A stretch of 64,000 bases of DNA from the NCBI GenBank assembly GCA_034420475.1, contig DAOULH010000101.1:8249-72248 (forward strand), written 5' to 3'. The notes below the pieces were generated by a model. That model had not been told where the DNA came from. It saw only the letters and a program-made list of their open reading frames with translations, and ran no database searches. How positions within the stretch are numbered: position 1 is the first letter of the stretch; the number at the start of each line of letters is the position of its first letter. This stretch comes from Bin87 sp034420475 (GTDB lineage: Bacteria > Chloroflexota > Dehalococcoidia > Lucifugimonadales > UBA3495). Shown one piece after another: positions 51,006 to 59,384 of this stretch. The position numbers were made by a program, and so were the translations under genes.

Positions 51006-51677
51006 ATGACCACCAGGCCGAAAGAGCCGCCGGCAAGGCCGGATACCGGGGACGACGCTGCCATCGGGGAACGTGCCGGTTCCGTCGTGTTGTGCCTGGA
51101 CGCGCTGGGCCTCGACTTCCGCGCCGCCGATTTCCCCACCCGGTTCATCGAGTTCTGCGAAGCCAACGACAACTATGAGATGGAAATCAACGAGGCCGGG
51201 GAGTTGGTGATTCTGCCTATGGTGGGTTTCAGAGGCAATCGACAAGAAACTGAAACAACGATTGACTTGGGCATTTGGCAACGGGCCAACGGTGGCGTCA
51301 ACGCATCGCAGACCAGCCGGTTCCGCCTAGCCTCCGGCGCCATCCGCGGGCCCGATGCCGCCTGGATCACCCAGGAACGCTACGACGCCGCCACCGAACA
51401 CGAGCGCGAGACCGTCTTCCCCGGCGCCCCCGACTTCGTCGTCGAGATCAGGTCCCGCACCGACAACCTCGCTCCGCTGCGGCGCAAGATGCAGCTCTGG
51501 ATGGACGGCGGCACCCGCTTGGGCTGGCTGATCGACCCACCGAACCGCCGGGTCTACGTCTACCGCGCCGGCCAAGCCGAGCCGGAAACGCTGGAAGACC
51601 CGGAGACTCTGGACGGCGAGGACGTTCTGACCGGCTTCTCCTTTAGCGTGCGACAGTACATCTTCGACGTGCAATAG
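51006..51677 (+). CDS. Uma2 family protein
   Basis: This 223-residue copy starts 12 bp after the coiled-coil gene. GPDAAWITQERYD, APDFVVEIRSRTDNLAPLRRK and TRLGWLIDPPNRRVYVYRAG give the PD-(D/E)XK core. The end (GEDVLTGFSFSVRQYIFDVQ) is like the 38559/39264 subgroup. It is the only plus-strand Uma2 gene here. Its TAG stop is formed by the edge of a palindromic repeat. Confidence 0.85.
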   Translation: MTTRPKEPPARPDTGDDAAIGERAGSVVLCLDALGLDFRAADFPTRFIEFCEANDNYEMEINEAGELVILPMVGFRGNRQETETTIDLGIWQRANGGVNASQTSRFRLASGAIRGPDAAWITQERYDAATEHERETVFPGAPDFVVEIRSRTDNLAPLRRKMQLWMDGGTRLGWLIDPPNRRVYVYRAGQAEPETLEDPETLDGEDVLTGFSFSVRQYIFDVQ

Positions 51678-51702
51678 GGGCGGGTCAGCAACCCGCCCCA
51701 CT
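51676..51702. repeat. REP-like hairpin at the Uma2 stop codon
   Basis: The arms ggggcgggt and acccgcccc (51679-51701) are preceded by ATA, so that the TAG stop of the Uma2 gene flows into the hairpin. Same half-site family as 24183 and 47934. Confidence 0.65.
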
Positions 51703-51733
51703 CTTTCGGATCCGATCGGTTCCGCCAACGGCG

Positions 51734-52591
51734 TCAGCGGCCGGCGATGCGACGTCCTTCCTCCAGGCCGCCGGCGGTACGAGTGGGCGCGGTGATCAGG
51801 ATGCTGAACCCCTGCTCCAGCCGCATAGGAACCTCCTCGGCGGTGCAGCCCACCGCGCAGGGCACCCCGGCGTTTTTGCAGGTATCCAGGATGCGCAGCA
51901 GCATCTCCTGCACCTCGGGATGGCCGGCGTTGCCCTTGTGCCCCAGCGCGACGGACATATCGCCCGGGCCGGCCCAGACGGCGCCGATGCCCTTGACCTG
52001 GCTCAGAATGTCCGGCAGGTTCCGTACCCCGGTGGGTTCCTCGACGATACCCATGAGCAGCATGTTTCCATCGGGGTCCAGCGGCCACAGATCGGCGGCG
52101 TCGTAGTACTCGGCAGCGGAGAGGCCCCAATAGCGCGGCGCGATGCGCTGCCACCAGCCCCGCTCGCCGTGGGGCTCGAAGTCGGCCACGCCGGGCACCT
52201 GGGGATACCGCGCCGACTGCACCGCAGACATGGCTCCTTCCACGGTGTCCAGGTGGGGCAGGATCAACCCGTACACGCCGGTGTCCAGGGCCTGCTTGAT
52301 GACCCACTGGTTCTGCTCCCGGGTGTTGGGCGGGATGCGCACCACGGGGGTGGGATCGGCCATGAGGCCGCCGCCCTCGGCGATACGCTTGCGGTTGAGC
52401 AGAAACTGGAGCGACGTGCGCAGGTTGTTGAAGGACAACCCCTCGTGCTCCATCTCGATCATCACCATGTCGTAGTCGGAATCGGCAAAGTACATCATCT
52501 CGTCCAGGTTGCCATTCCAGATCAACCCGGTGCCGAACACCGGCTTGCCTTCCTCCAGCAGTTGGATCACCTTGCTGTAGCGTGTAGCCAT
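51734..52591 (-). CDS. HpcH/HpaI-type aldolase
   Basis: The 285-residue TIM-barrel enzyme carries the family blocks MVMIEMEHEGLS, VVRIPPNTREQNQWVIKQAL with the metal-binding GVYGLILPHLDTVEGAMSAV, and GAVWAGPGDMSVALG. Such aldolases cleave 4-hydroxy-2-oxo acids or 2-keto-3-deoxy sugars acids. The substrate is not readable. A degradative role fits other catabolic genes nearby, but no operon is evident. Confidence 0.87.
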   Translation of the reverse strand: MATRYSKVIQLLEEGKPVFGTGLIWNGNLDEMMYFADSDYDMVMIEMEHEGLSFNNLRTSLQFLLNRKRIAEGGGLMADPTPVVRIPPNTREQNQWVIKQALDTGVYGLILPHLDTVEGAMSAVQSARYPQVPGVADFEPHGERGWWQRIAPRYWGLSAAEYYDAADLWPLDPDGNMLLMGIVEEPTGVRNLPDILSQVKGIGAVWAGPGDMSVALGHKGNAGHPEVQEMLLRILDTCKNAGVPCAVGCTAEEVPMRLEQGFSILITAPTRTAGGLEEGRRIAGR

Positions 52592-52696
52592 GCCTCTGCC
52601 TCCTTGTCTTGCCGAAATACGCTGTTCAGGCTGCCGTTGCGAGCGCGACGGCGCTTCGGCCGGTTGTTGCCATCATCCTGGGTTTGCTGAACCGAT

Positions 52697-53458
52697 CTAT
52701 TGACTCCCAAGGCCGTGAAGTTCGTTTTCCAATTCCCGAACGCGGGCTTCGGCCTGCAGGCGGGCTGCTCGCTCTCGCTGGACCTGAGCTTCCGCTCGCT
52801 CAACTTGGGCTTCCGCACGGTCAGCCCGATCGCGCTCGGTCTCGTAAGTGGGGATGTGCTCCCCGGTGGCCGGATCATACCAGCCGAGCCTTCCGCTCTC
52901 CCAGCGCAAGTACAAGTTCAGCACTGAGCTGTATCCCTGCAAAACGCCTCCGCCCAACTCCTCAATGTCTATCGGTTCATACCGTCCTGCCACCAGCCGG
53001 TCGCCGGCCAATCGTGTCCCGTGATGTTCTCCCGTCTCGTCGAAACGCCAGTACTCCAGGATGCCAAAAGCGGCGTAGTCATCCCGCTTTTCCCCGACGT
53101 CGGTCTCCGCGGTGCTCGGCGATGCCACTTCCAGCACGAAGTCCGGCGGCTTGCCCTGCTCCGCGATGACGTATCCGTTGCGCGCCCGGTAGGCGGCGGG
53201 GTCCACGCCAAAGGCGATGAGCAGGTCGGGCACCCGCCGCTCGGTGGCAGGTGAACCAAGTTCCCGGATAATGTAGCGTTCGGCAGTGACCAGAATGGTG
53301 TCGGGGTTGCTCAGGTACAGAGTGAGGAAGTGGGAGCTTCCGGGTTGGTGCACGTGGTCGTAGCTGCTCATCTCGTCAGGGTGGCGGGGAGGGGGGTCCG
53401 GCAATTGAAATTGGGGCTGCCGGATCAGTAACTTGGAGCTGTAGCGCACGGTCGCCAT
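52697..53458 (-). CDS. Uma2 family protein with C-terminal coiled coil
   Basis: The 253-residue protein has VPDLLIAFGVD, KPPDFVLEVASPSTAETDVGEKR and AFGILEYWRFDETGE as the Uma2 core. After residue 200 it continues in a long coiled coil (RADRAEAQVERAEAQVQRER). Domain order and C-terminal GEHIPTYETERDR are like the gene at 26800, which marks a distinct coiled-coil subgroup of Uma2. Confidence 0.85.
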   Translation of the reverse strand: MATVRYSSKLLIRQPQFQLPDPPPRHPDEMSSYDHVHQPGSSHFLTLYLSNPDTILVTAERYIIRELGSPATERRVPDLLIAFGVDPAAYRARNGYVIAEQGKPPDFVLEVASPSTAETDVGEKRDDYAAFGILEYWRFDETGEHHGTRLAGDRLVAGRYEPIDIEELGGGVLQGYSSVLNLYLRWESGRLGWYDPATGEHIPTYETERDRADRAEAQVERAEAQVQRERAARLQAEARVRELENELHGLGSQ

Positions 53459-53520
53459 GCCCTTGCCTCCTTGGATTACCGGTGTTCGAATTACGTTCTA
53501 CTGAGCCCGGTTGAAGAAAA

Positions 53521-54369
53521 TCACACCGGCGAAAAAATAGTTTCATCGCTCATACGGGCTTCGAGCAACTGCATGATCTGACTCAACTCGACATTGGCCT
53601 CTGCTTGCAGACCCAGAGCTGACCTGATACCGTCGACGTTGGTGCTCATCCTACGTCGAAGTTCCAATCGAAATCCAGACTGCAATCGGTTTGCACGGTA
53701 GGCGTGGATGTGCATCGGGTCTCCGATGACTGCCTCGTCTGCAACGTGACCAAATCTGAATTCCCTGGTCATATAGTCAAGTAGCTGGTCCTGTACTACC
53801 AGAACCAATTTACGGTTGACGTATTGAAACGTTTGTACCTTATGATGCAGTTGCATCAAGATGGTCTTTGCAGTCATTTTCCAGTTCATGCCGAACGGCT
53901 TGGTTATGTTTTCCTCTTCATCGTGTCGCGGGACTTGCAGCTCACGTAACGCACGTTGGCGCTCCGGCCACAATGCCCCGGTAGTATCCAGCGTTTGCAA
54001 TTCAACGCCCACAAAGTCTTGTGCCGTCCCGTCCCTCGCCGACACGATGAAATAATCTACGCTGCCTCCCGGCACGGTTACTTCTGAAATGAGGTGGAGT
54101 TCGTTGCCAGGCCGATGGTTGGTCAGCAATTGCAAGCAATCCACGAATATCTGCCGTCGTTCGAGCAGACGAGCAGGGCAAATGACCATCAAGTCGTTGT
54201 GCCGTCCGTGATCGACAGCGCACGTTCCGATGGATATTTCCGGGGAACTCTTGCGGACTTTGTAGCAGCGCCGGCCAATGTACGGGCAGGATTGCTCCGA
54301 CACGATACGTTGCCAATCCGATCGTGCAGAGTTCGTGGGGTGCCCGAAAAGTTCTACGATCTTGCTCAT
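53521..54369 (-). CDS. NotI-family type II restriction endonuclease
   Basis: VELFGHPTNSARSDWQRIV opens the NotI-like fold. Four cysteines (SCPYIGRRCYK, IGTCAVD, VICPARL) match those that hold iron in NotI. The active site appears as PGGSVDYFIV with Asp and VGVELQTLD with Glu and Gln, the D, E, Q set known for NotI. Length is 282 residues. Its start overlaps the methyltransferase stop by four bases. Target sequence is not predictable, though NotI relatives often read GC-rich sites. Confidence 0.82.
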   Translation of the reverse strand: MSKIVELFGHPTNSARSDWQRIVSEQSCPYIGRRCYKVRKSSPEISIGTCAVDHGRHNDLMVICPARLLERRQIFVDCLQLLTNHRPGNELHLISEVTVPGGSVDYFIVSARDGTAQDFVGVELQTLDTTGALWPERQRALRELQVPRHDEEENITKPFGMNWKMTAKTILMQLHHKVQTFQYVNRKLVLVVQDQLLDYMTREFRFGHVADEAVIGDPMHIHAYRANRLQSGFRLELRRRMSTNVDGIRSALGLQAEANVELSQIMQLLEARMSDETIFSPV

Positions 54370-55577
54370 AATAGCCGACGGCACCTGTCGTGTGCGTACT
54401 CCAAGTACCGCAAAGAACAATCTATCCCCATTGATTGCCTGCCAAACATGCCCGCGGCAAGCAGAGTCGTTCCCGTGCCACAGAATGGATCCAGTATCAT
54501 ACCGCCAGGCGGGCAGGTGGCAAGAATCGGTATCCTGCAAAGTTCAACCGGGTAAGGAGCAAAATGGATATCCCGATTTTGAGAGTCTTCCGGAATTATA
54601 TCCCACACATCGGCAGGCTTGCTGCCTTTCGGATGGTACTGGAGTATGTAAAACCCCTTGTCGCGTAATTCCTTGGCCCTCCCGGATACCTTTTCACTGT
54701 CGGAGTGTGTCGCTCGTTGATTGCCACGTATAATCATTCGGAAGTCTGCTACAAGGCCATCTCGCATTTCATCCAATATTGTATCCAGAGCCTTACGTGC
54801 GGCCGCTTTTTCTGAATCGGTCAGATCTGCGGAACGCTCGATTTGCTTGCGATAGCGAACACCGGACACTCCGGTGGGCGAAACCACCACTCCGTTCTCC
54901 ACCCGTGCGGCTTGTGGACGCGACCTGATCGCGTCCGTGTTGTAATAGTAGCCTTTGGGCTCCTTGACGAAGTGGAATACATCCTCGTGAATGTTCCCCA
55001 ATCGGTCTTTCGAATTATCCATGCCACTTTTCACTTTATTCCAGATGACGCTATTGCGCATCACCCAGCCCTGGCAATCGATAAGATGGAACGCCACTCG
55101 CCATGGTATCCCGCACAAACCCTTTTCATTGTAAGTATCGCCTATGTTGAGCCAGAACGATCCGGTGGGTTTCAGAATTCGCTTGACTTGCTCAAACACG
55201 TCAGCCAAAGCCCGCACGTAATCGTGAGGGTTCTGTTCTTGACCGATGCCTCCGCTATCATACTCACGCTTACCCCAATAGGGAGGCGAAGTCATTACAC
55301 AGTCGATTGTCTCAGCGGGAACATCGGCGAGCACCGCCGCTGCATCTCCATGCAGCAACAGCGGGGGCAATTTGCTGGATTCCAGATATTCTCCGAAAGC
55401 TCTCCCGTATTCATCAGAGACAATAGGAAATTCCCCACCGTCAGTGATTTGCGTGGGCAAAGCATCCGCTCTGGCCTTGTTCAAGACCATAATGCGATCC
55501 TGTTCGCCTTCGGTCATCGTGGTCTCGTTACGTCGGGCCGAGAACATTGGCAAGTCTGTCCAATTCTCGTCTAACAT
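54366..55577 (-). CDS. Site-specific DNA methyltransferase (N4-cytosine-type, beta class)
   Basis: This protects the host from the NotI-like enzyme. The catalytic motif CVMTSPPYWGKREYD precedes the SAM motif DPFCGTGTTLLAAGM near the C terminus, which is the beta order. SPPYW points to N4-cytosine methylation. The 403-residue length includes a target region between. An alternative start at the internal MTEGEQ is possible, since the first ATG overlaps the peptidase gene by seven bases. Codon use is more AT-rich than flanking genes, in keeping with transfer. Confidence 0.9.
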   Translation of the reverse strand: MLDENWTDLPMFSARRNETTMTEGEQDRIMVLNKARADALPTQITDGGEFPIVSDEYGRAFGEYLESSKLPPLLLHGDAAAVLADVPAETIDCVMTSPPYWGKREYDSGGIGQEQNPHDYVRALADVFEQVKRILKPTGSFWLNIGDTYNEKGLCGIPWRVAFHLIDCQGWVMRNSVIWNKVKSGMDNSKDRLGNIHEDVFHFVKEPKGYYYNTDAIRSRPQAARVENGVVVSPTGVSGVRYRKQIERSADLTDSEKAAARKALDTILDEMRDGLVADFRMIIRGNQRATHSDSEKVSGRAKELRDKGFYILQYHPKGSKPADVWDIIPEDSQNRDIHFAPYPVELCRIPILATCPPGGMILDPFCGTGTTLLAAGMFGRQSMGIDCSLRYLEYAHDRCRRLL

Positions 55578-56851
55578 TTTTTACCCCTACCATTCAGCGC
55601 TGCCTCGAACCCAGCGGCATCCTCGTGCGGTCCCACTATGGCCAGGCGAAACGCGCCGGCATCCACCAGACGCTGGGCGGCGCGCAGGACGTCGTCAGGG
55701 CCAACCGCGTCGATGCTGGCGGCGGTTTCGTCGGGCGTGGTGATCTCGTCCATCAGGAGTTCCTGCGAGGCCAGCCACGAGGCCACGGCGCGGGAGTCCT
55801 CCATGCGCATCAGCAGACGGCCTTTGATGTATTCCCGCGCCTTGTGCACCTCGGATTTGGGCGGAGCGGTCAGCAAACCTTCCAGCTCTTGCCGCGTCGC
55901 GGCCACAGCCTCCGCCGCCCGGGACGGCTCGGTGCCGCAGGACACCACCAGCGCCCCGCAGTCGCGGTAGCTGCTCAGCGAGCTATGGCAGTCGTAGGTC
56001 AGCCCCAGGTTCTCCCGCAGGTTCTGGAACAGCCGGCTGCTCATGCCGTCGCCCAGCAGTCCATTGAGCACGGTGGCGGCGTAGCGGTCGGGATCGCCCA
56101 GGGAGAAACCCGGCAGGCCCAGGCAGATGCTGGTGTCCTCGGTGACCCGATTGTCCAGCAGGATGGCCGGGGCGTCGCTGGACGGCGCGGACACCGGCTG
56201 CCAGGTCAGCGCATCGCCGGGAGTCCAGTCCTTCGTAGCGTCCGCGACGAAGCGCACCGCCTCGTCATGGCCGACGGCGCCGGCGATGCCAATGACGGTG
56301 TTGTTGGGCCGGTACTGCTGCTCCATGTACCGGCTCACGTCGTCCAGGCTGATGGCCGCCACCGACTCCGCCGTGCCGCCCACGTCGCGGCCCATGGCCT
56401 GGTCGGGCCACAGGGCACGGTCGATGAGCAGATCGCAGACCTGGGCAGGATAGTCGTTGGTCATCCGCAGTTCATCGAGGATGACCTCCCGCTCCTTCTC
56501 CATCTCGGCAGGGTCCATGAGCGGGTTCAGGATCAGGTCGAAGATCACCGGAAGCGCCCGGTCGGCGTGGACGCTGGCCACCTTGCACCAGAAGGACGTC
56601 ATCTCCCGGTCGGTGGCGGCGTTCATCATGCCGCCGACGCCCTCGACCGCTTCGGAAATCGCCAGGGCCGTGGGCCAGCTTCGCGTTCCCTTGAAGGGCA
56701 GATGCTCCAGGAAGTGGGACAGGCCGGCCAGTTCGTCCGGCTCGTAGCGTGAGCCGGCGCCTACCGAGACAAACATGGAAACGCTGCGGGTGTGCGGCAT
56801 CTCCGCCGTCAGCACCCGCAGGCCGTTATCGAGGACCGTTTTGCGGTACAT
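55571..56851 (-). CDS. M16 family zinc peptidase
   Basis: A processing-peptidase relative with the inverted zinc motif HFLEHLPFKGT and the downstream glutamate in EKEREVILDELRM, so the catalytic half is complete. R-x-x-x-x-Y substrate motif appears as RENLGLTYDCHSSLS. Length of 426 residues is that of single-subunit bacterial forms. The ATG at 56851 is chosen over a TTG at 56854. The restriction-modification pair starts inside its last codons. Confidence 0.9.
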   Translation of the reverse strand: MYRKTVLDNGLRVLTAEMPHTRSVSMFVSVGAGSRYEPDELAGLSHFLEHLPFKGTRSWPTALAISEAVEGVGGMMNAATDREMTSFWCKVASVHADRALPVIFDLILNPLMDPAEMEKEREVILDELRMTNDYPAQVCDLLIDRALWPDQAMGRDVGGTAESVAAISLDDVSRYMEQQYRPNNTVIGIAGAVGHDEAVRFVADATKDWTPGDALTWQPVSAPSSDAPAILLDNRVTEDTSICLGLPGFSLGDPDRYAATVLNGLLGDGMSSRLFQNLRENLGLTYDCHSSLSSYRDCGALVVSCGTEPSRAAEAVAATRQELEGLLTAPPKSEVHKAREYIKGRLLMRMEDSRAVASWLASQELLMDEITTPDETAASIDAVGPDDVLRAAQRLVDAGAFRLAIVGPHEDAAGFEAALNGRGKKC

Positions 56852-56927
56852 CAAACTCCTAACTTTGCACAGTTGATCCGGCCCATGCCGGAATCCGGGA
56901 GTTCAGCCCGTCAGCATCCGGTCCTGC

Positions 56928-56957
56928 TGGGTTCCCGCTTCCGCGAGAATGACGGTT
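56928..56957. repeat. Short dispersed hairpin repeat
   Basis: gggttcccgcttccgcgagaat forms a small inverted repeat (cccgcttccgcgag-type) in the spacer between the metallo-hydrolase and the M16 peptidase. Similar sequences are common as dispersed repeats in bacterial genomes. One copy seen here. Confidence 0.4.
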
Positions 56958-56971
56958 TCAGTTCGACACTC

Positions 56972-57634
56972 CTAGGTGTTCAGCCAGTCCACGTCGCCTT
57001 GCAGGTCGGCCGGGTGGTCCTTGGACATGAACACGTCGTAGCGGCGCTTGGCCTCGGCGATGGTGGTGTTCTCGGGCCCGTGGCCGGGATACACGTAGGT
57101 GTCCTCGGGCAGGGTCAGCAGCTTGGAACTGATACTGCCGAGCAGCTGTTCCAGGGCCTCCGGGCTCCGGGAGCGGCCCGGGCCGCCGGGGAACAGGGTA
57201 TCGCCGGAGAACAGGAAGCCGCCCACCACGTAGCAGGTGGAGCCGTCGGTGTGACCCGGGGTGTGGATGCACTGGATGGTCCGGTTGCCGAACTGCACCG
57301 TGTCGCCGTCGTTGAGCTGACGCTGCACCGGGCCGGGCGGCAGGTGGGCATCCAGCTCGCCGATGGCGGCGGGAGCGCCGATGCTGCCGGTGATCTCGTT
57401 GTAGCCGGCCAGGTGGTCGCCGTGGCCGTGGGTCACCAGGATGGCCTGGACGTCGACGCCGGCCTCGCGGACCTCGTTGATCATCTTCTCCGGCTCGTCC
57501 GGCGTGTCGATGCACACGGCCTGGTTGGTCTCGGGACAAATGATGATATAGCCGTTGTTGCTCAGGCTCCCCATGTTCTCGATCTTGTGGACGGTGACGT
57601 CGCCCGCCCCCTGCGCCTGATGATGAACTGGCAT
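56972..57634 (-). CDS. Metallo-beta-lactamase-fold hydrolase (glyoxalase II-like)
   Basis: The zinc-binding set is VTHGHGDHLAGY (HxHxDH), HTPGHTDGS, and LFSGDTLFP, with a C-terminal histidine in YPGHGPENT. All ligands for two metals are present in 220 residues. Start at 57634 follows caggaggg. Thioester or persulfide substrates are typical of this layout but cannot be fixed from sequence. Single-gene unit. Confidence 0.9.
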   Translation of the reverse strand: MPVHHQAQGAGDVTVHKIENMGSLSNNGYIIICPETNQAVCIDTPDEPEKMINEVREAGVDVQAILVTHGHGDHLAGYNEITGSIGAPAAIGELDAHLPPGPVQRQLNDGDTVQFGNRTIQCIHTPGHTDGSTCYVVGGFLFSGDTLFPGGPGRSRSPEALEQLLGSISSKLLTLPEDTYVYPGHGPENTTIAEAKRRYDVFMSKDHPADLQGDVDWLNT

Positions 57635-57821
57635 ACTGGTGCCCTCCTGTGTAACGTGGAAAATGGTGCCAGCATTGTAACAAACCGGCGGCGTGGTTGG
57701 GCCGGTGCCAGCCCATGCGTCCCGGCCAACCGCACGGACGGATGGTATGATGTTGGCGCCGCTTATCCGGACAAACATGGTTCACTAACTGTGAAGATTG
57801 CGCCGAACGGAGGAGCGAAAC

Positions 57822-58064
57822 ATGGAGGTTCACACGGGCAGATTGAACCAGGACCTGACGCTGACCATCCCCGAGGCATTCGCCGCCGAACTGGGCTTGG
57901 AGGCAAACTCGCTGGTGGACATATCGGTCCACGGCTCAGCGATAATCGTCCGCCCCGCCACCCAGACTCCGGCACGATTGGACGACCTGTTGGCGCGGGT
58001 CACCGAAGCCAATCGGCATGATGAGATAGACACCGGCAAGGCGGTGGGCCGGGAAATCTGGTGA
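57822..58064 (+). CDS. mazE: MazE-type antitoxin
   Basis: The 80-residue AbrB-fold protein starts behind aggaggagcg. LTLTIPEAFAAELGL and GLEANSLVDISVHGSAIIV make the DNA-binding hairpin. The C-terminal tail (RLDDLLARVTEANRHDEIDT) should block MazF. Its stop overlaps the toxin GTG start. Unlike the MazF at 46820, this toxin has a normal-size antitoxin. Confidence 0.88.
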   Translation: MEVHTGRLNQDLTLTIPEAFAAELGLEANSLVDISVHGSAIIVRPATQTPARLDDLLARVTEANRHDEIDTGKAVGREIW

Positions 58065-58417
58065 CGTTCCGTTCAGATGTTCCCGATCGAGGCGAAATCG
58101 TTTGGATGGATTTCGACCCCCAAAGCGGACACGAACAGGCCGGGCGCCGCCCAGCCATTGTTCTGTCACCCCGCGCTTACAACGACATTGTGGGCTTGGC
58201 TGTCGTGTGCCCAATCACGAATCGGAAGAAAGGCTATCCCTTCGAGGTTGACATACCGGATGGCTCACGGGTAACCGGCGTGATTTTGGCCGATCAAGTC
58301 AAGAGCCTGGACTGGCGGGCCAGAAGCGCTACGCGGGCCGGCCGACTCCCTGCCCACACCGTGAACGAAACGCTTGAACTGCTGCAAGCCTTGCTGTTCG
58401 GCGGGGGTCGGCCGTAA
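58061..58417 (+). CDS. mazF: MazF-type endoribonuclease toxin
   Basis: PDRGEIVWMDFDPQSGHEQAG with GRRPAIVLSPRAYN is the MazF signature, followed by CPITNRKKGYPFEVDIP and ILADQVKSLDWRARSA with the catalytic Arg/Thr region. The GTG at 58061 overlaps the antitoxin stop. 118 residues. It should cleave mRNA independently of ribosomes. Confidence 0.9.
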   Translation: MTFRSDVPDRGEIVWMDFDPQSGHEQAGRRPAIVLSPRAYNDIVGLAVVCPITNRKKGYPFEVDIPDGSRVTGVILADQVKSLDWRARSATRAGRLPAHTVNETLELLQALLFGGGRP

Positions 58418-58491
58418 CGAGCAACCAGGTGCCAATTTCTGAGAGAACTGGAGTGTATTTTATATGGCCCAGACGCTGATCGAGAAGTGCG

Positions 58492-58965
58492 TCAATTCCG
58501 GCGACGGCGGATCAGCGATTGAACGGCCACCGCCGTGCGCTCATCAACACTCGCCTGCATGAACCCGCGTATGGCCTCTTCGGCGCGGTCGATCCAGGTG
58601 TTGGCCAGGTTTGTAGTGAAGGTCTCAGCGTGGTCGTAATCGGCTCTCTGCCTCACTTCCTGCAGCCGGCCAAACGTGTCTCCAAACCGCCTGGTGTCCG
58701 GCGAAAACAGGTGCTGGTCCTGTTGCAGCTGGGTCCTGGCGATTCCGTGTTCCAGTCCCCGATAGACGCGGTCCCATGCGTGGCGCGATGTTGGATCGTT
58801 AGGGATTCCGACGATGCAATCCGCGTTGCTGGTCGCCAGCGCGTGGAACATGGCGTAGTAGGCCGTGCTGATCGCCCGTCGCAGTGCCTCGTCGGTAGGT
58901 TGGCTGGCGGGAGGAACAGGTGCAACGAGAGCCCGGCTGCTGGCTATGAGCGCCTCCCAATTCAT
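58492..58965 (-). CDS. HEPN-domain protein with RNase motif
   Basis: RRAISTAYYAMFHALATSNA is the HEPN helix pair and RQRADYDHAE contains the R-x4-H RNase motif. 157 residues. The start overlaps the stop of the upstream partner by four bases (ATGA), so this is a two-gene toxin-antitoxin-like unit with the HEPN protein as candidate RNase. The partner lacks a clear nucleotidyltransferase motif, so it differs from the common HEPN/MNT pair. Confidence 0.78.
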   Translation of the reverse strand: MNWEALIASSRALVAPVPPASQPTDEALRRAISTAYYAMFHALATSNADCIVGIPNDPTSRHAWDRVYRGLEHGIARTQLQQDQHLFSPDTRRFGDTFGRLQEVRQRADYDHAETFTTNLANTWIDRAEEAIRGFMQASVDERTAVAVQSLIRRRRN

Positions 58966-59294
58966 ACCGAACGAGTCCCATGCGGTATTTCCGGATCAGC
59001 GTCGGCATGTTGTTCCGGGTCCATATCGTTCGTGTAGGAGATGGGAACCACGTCGTCCACTCCGATGTCAGTCAGCAATGGCTTGATTTCCTGATCGAAC
59101 TCGTTGAGCATCCTCGGGCTGAGATTTTTCCTGTCCCCTTCATAGACGACCAGGACATGAATGATTTCATTCTGGATGCCGTCCCAGATCTCGGATTCGA
59201 CCCGGCGAACACGGATGCTGTCCGGCAGGCGCTTGGGCAGCTCCGTGCGGACGATCTCCGAAACCTTGTCCAGCATCTCGGCTGTTATGGCCAT
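58962..59294 (-). CDS. Partner of the HEPN protein, probable antitoxin
   Basis: The ATG at 59294 has an aaggaggtg site nine bases upstream, better than the earlier GTG. The 110 residues have a helical start (EIVRTELPKRLPDSIRVRRV) and an alpha/beta core (NEIIHVLVVYEGDRKNLSPR, then LTDIGVDDVVPISYT) ending in a disordered acidic tail. The core resembles a reduced nucleotidyltransferase-like fold without GS-x-A-R-G. Two 16-bp direct repeats lie just upstream. Confidence 0.6.
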   Translation of the reverse strand: MAITAEMLDKVSEIVRTELPKRLPDSIRVRRVESEIWDGIQNEIIHVLVVYEGDRKNLSPRMLNEFDQEIKPLLTDIGVDDVVPISYTNDMDPEQHADADPEIPHGTRSV

Positions 59295-59310
59295 AACTTG
59301 CACCTCCTTT

Positions 59311-59342
59311 GTCGTATGGTCCGGGTGTCGTATGATCCGGGC
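59311..59342 (-). promoter_or_regulatory. Tandem 16-bp direct repeats, candidate operator
   Basis: gtcgtatggtccgggt and gtcgtatgatccgggc are head to tail with two differences. They start 16 bp upstream of the HEPN partner start, overlapping where its promoter should be. Such repeats commonly bind toxin-antitoxin complexes. Confidence 0.5.
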
Positions 59343-59384
59343 TTGATCCCCACCGAGAAGGAAGACGGGTACGCGAGAGAGTCG

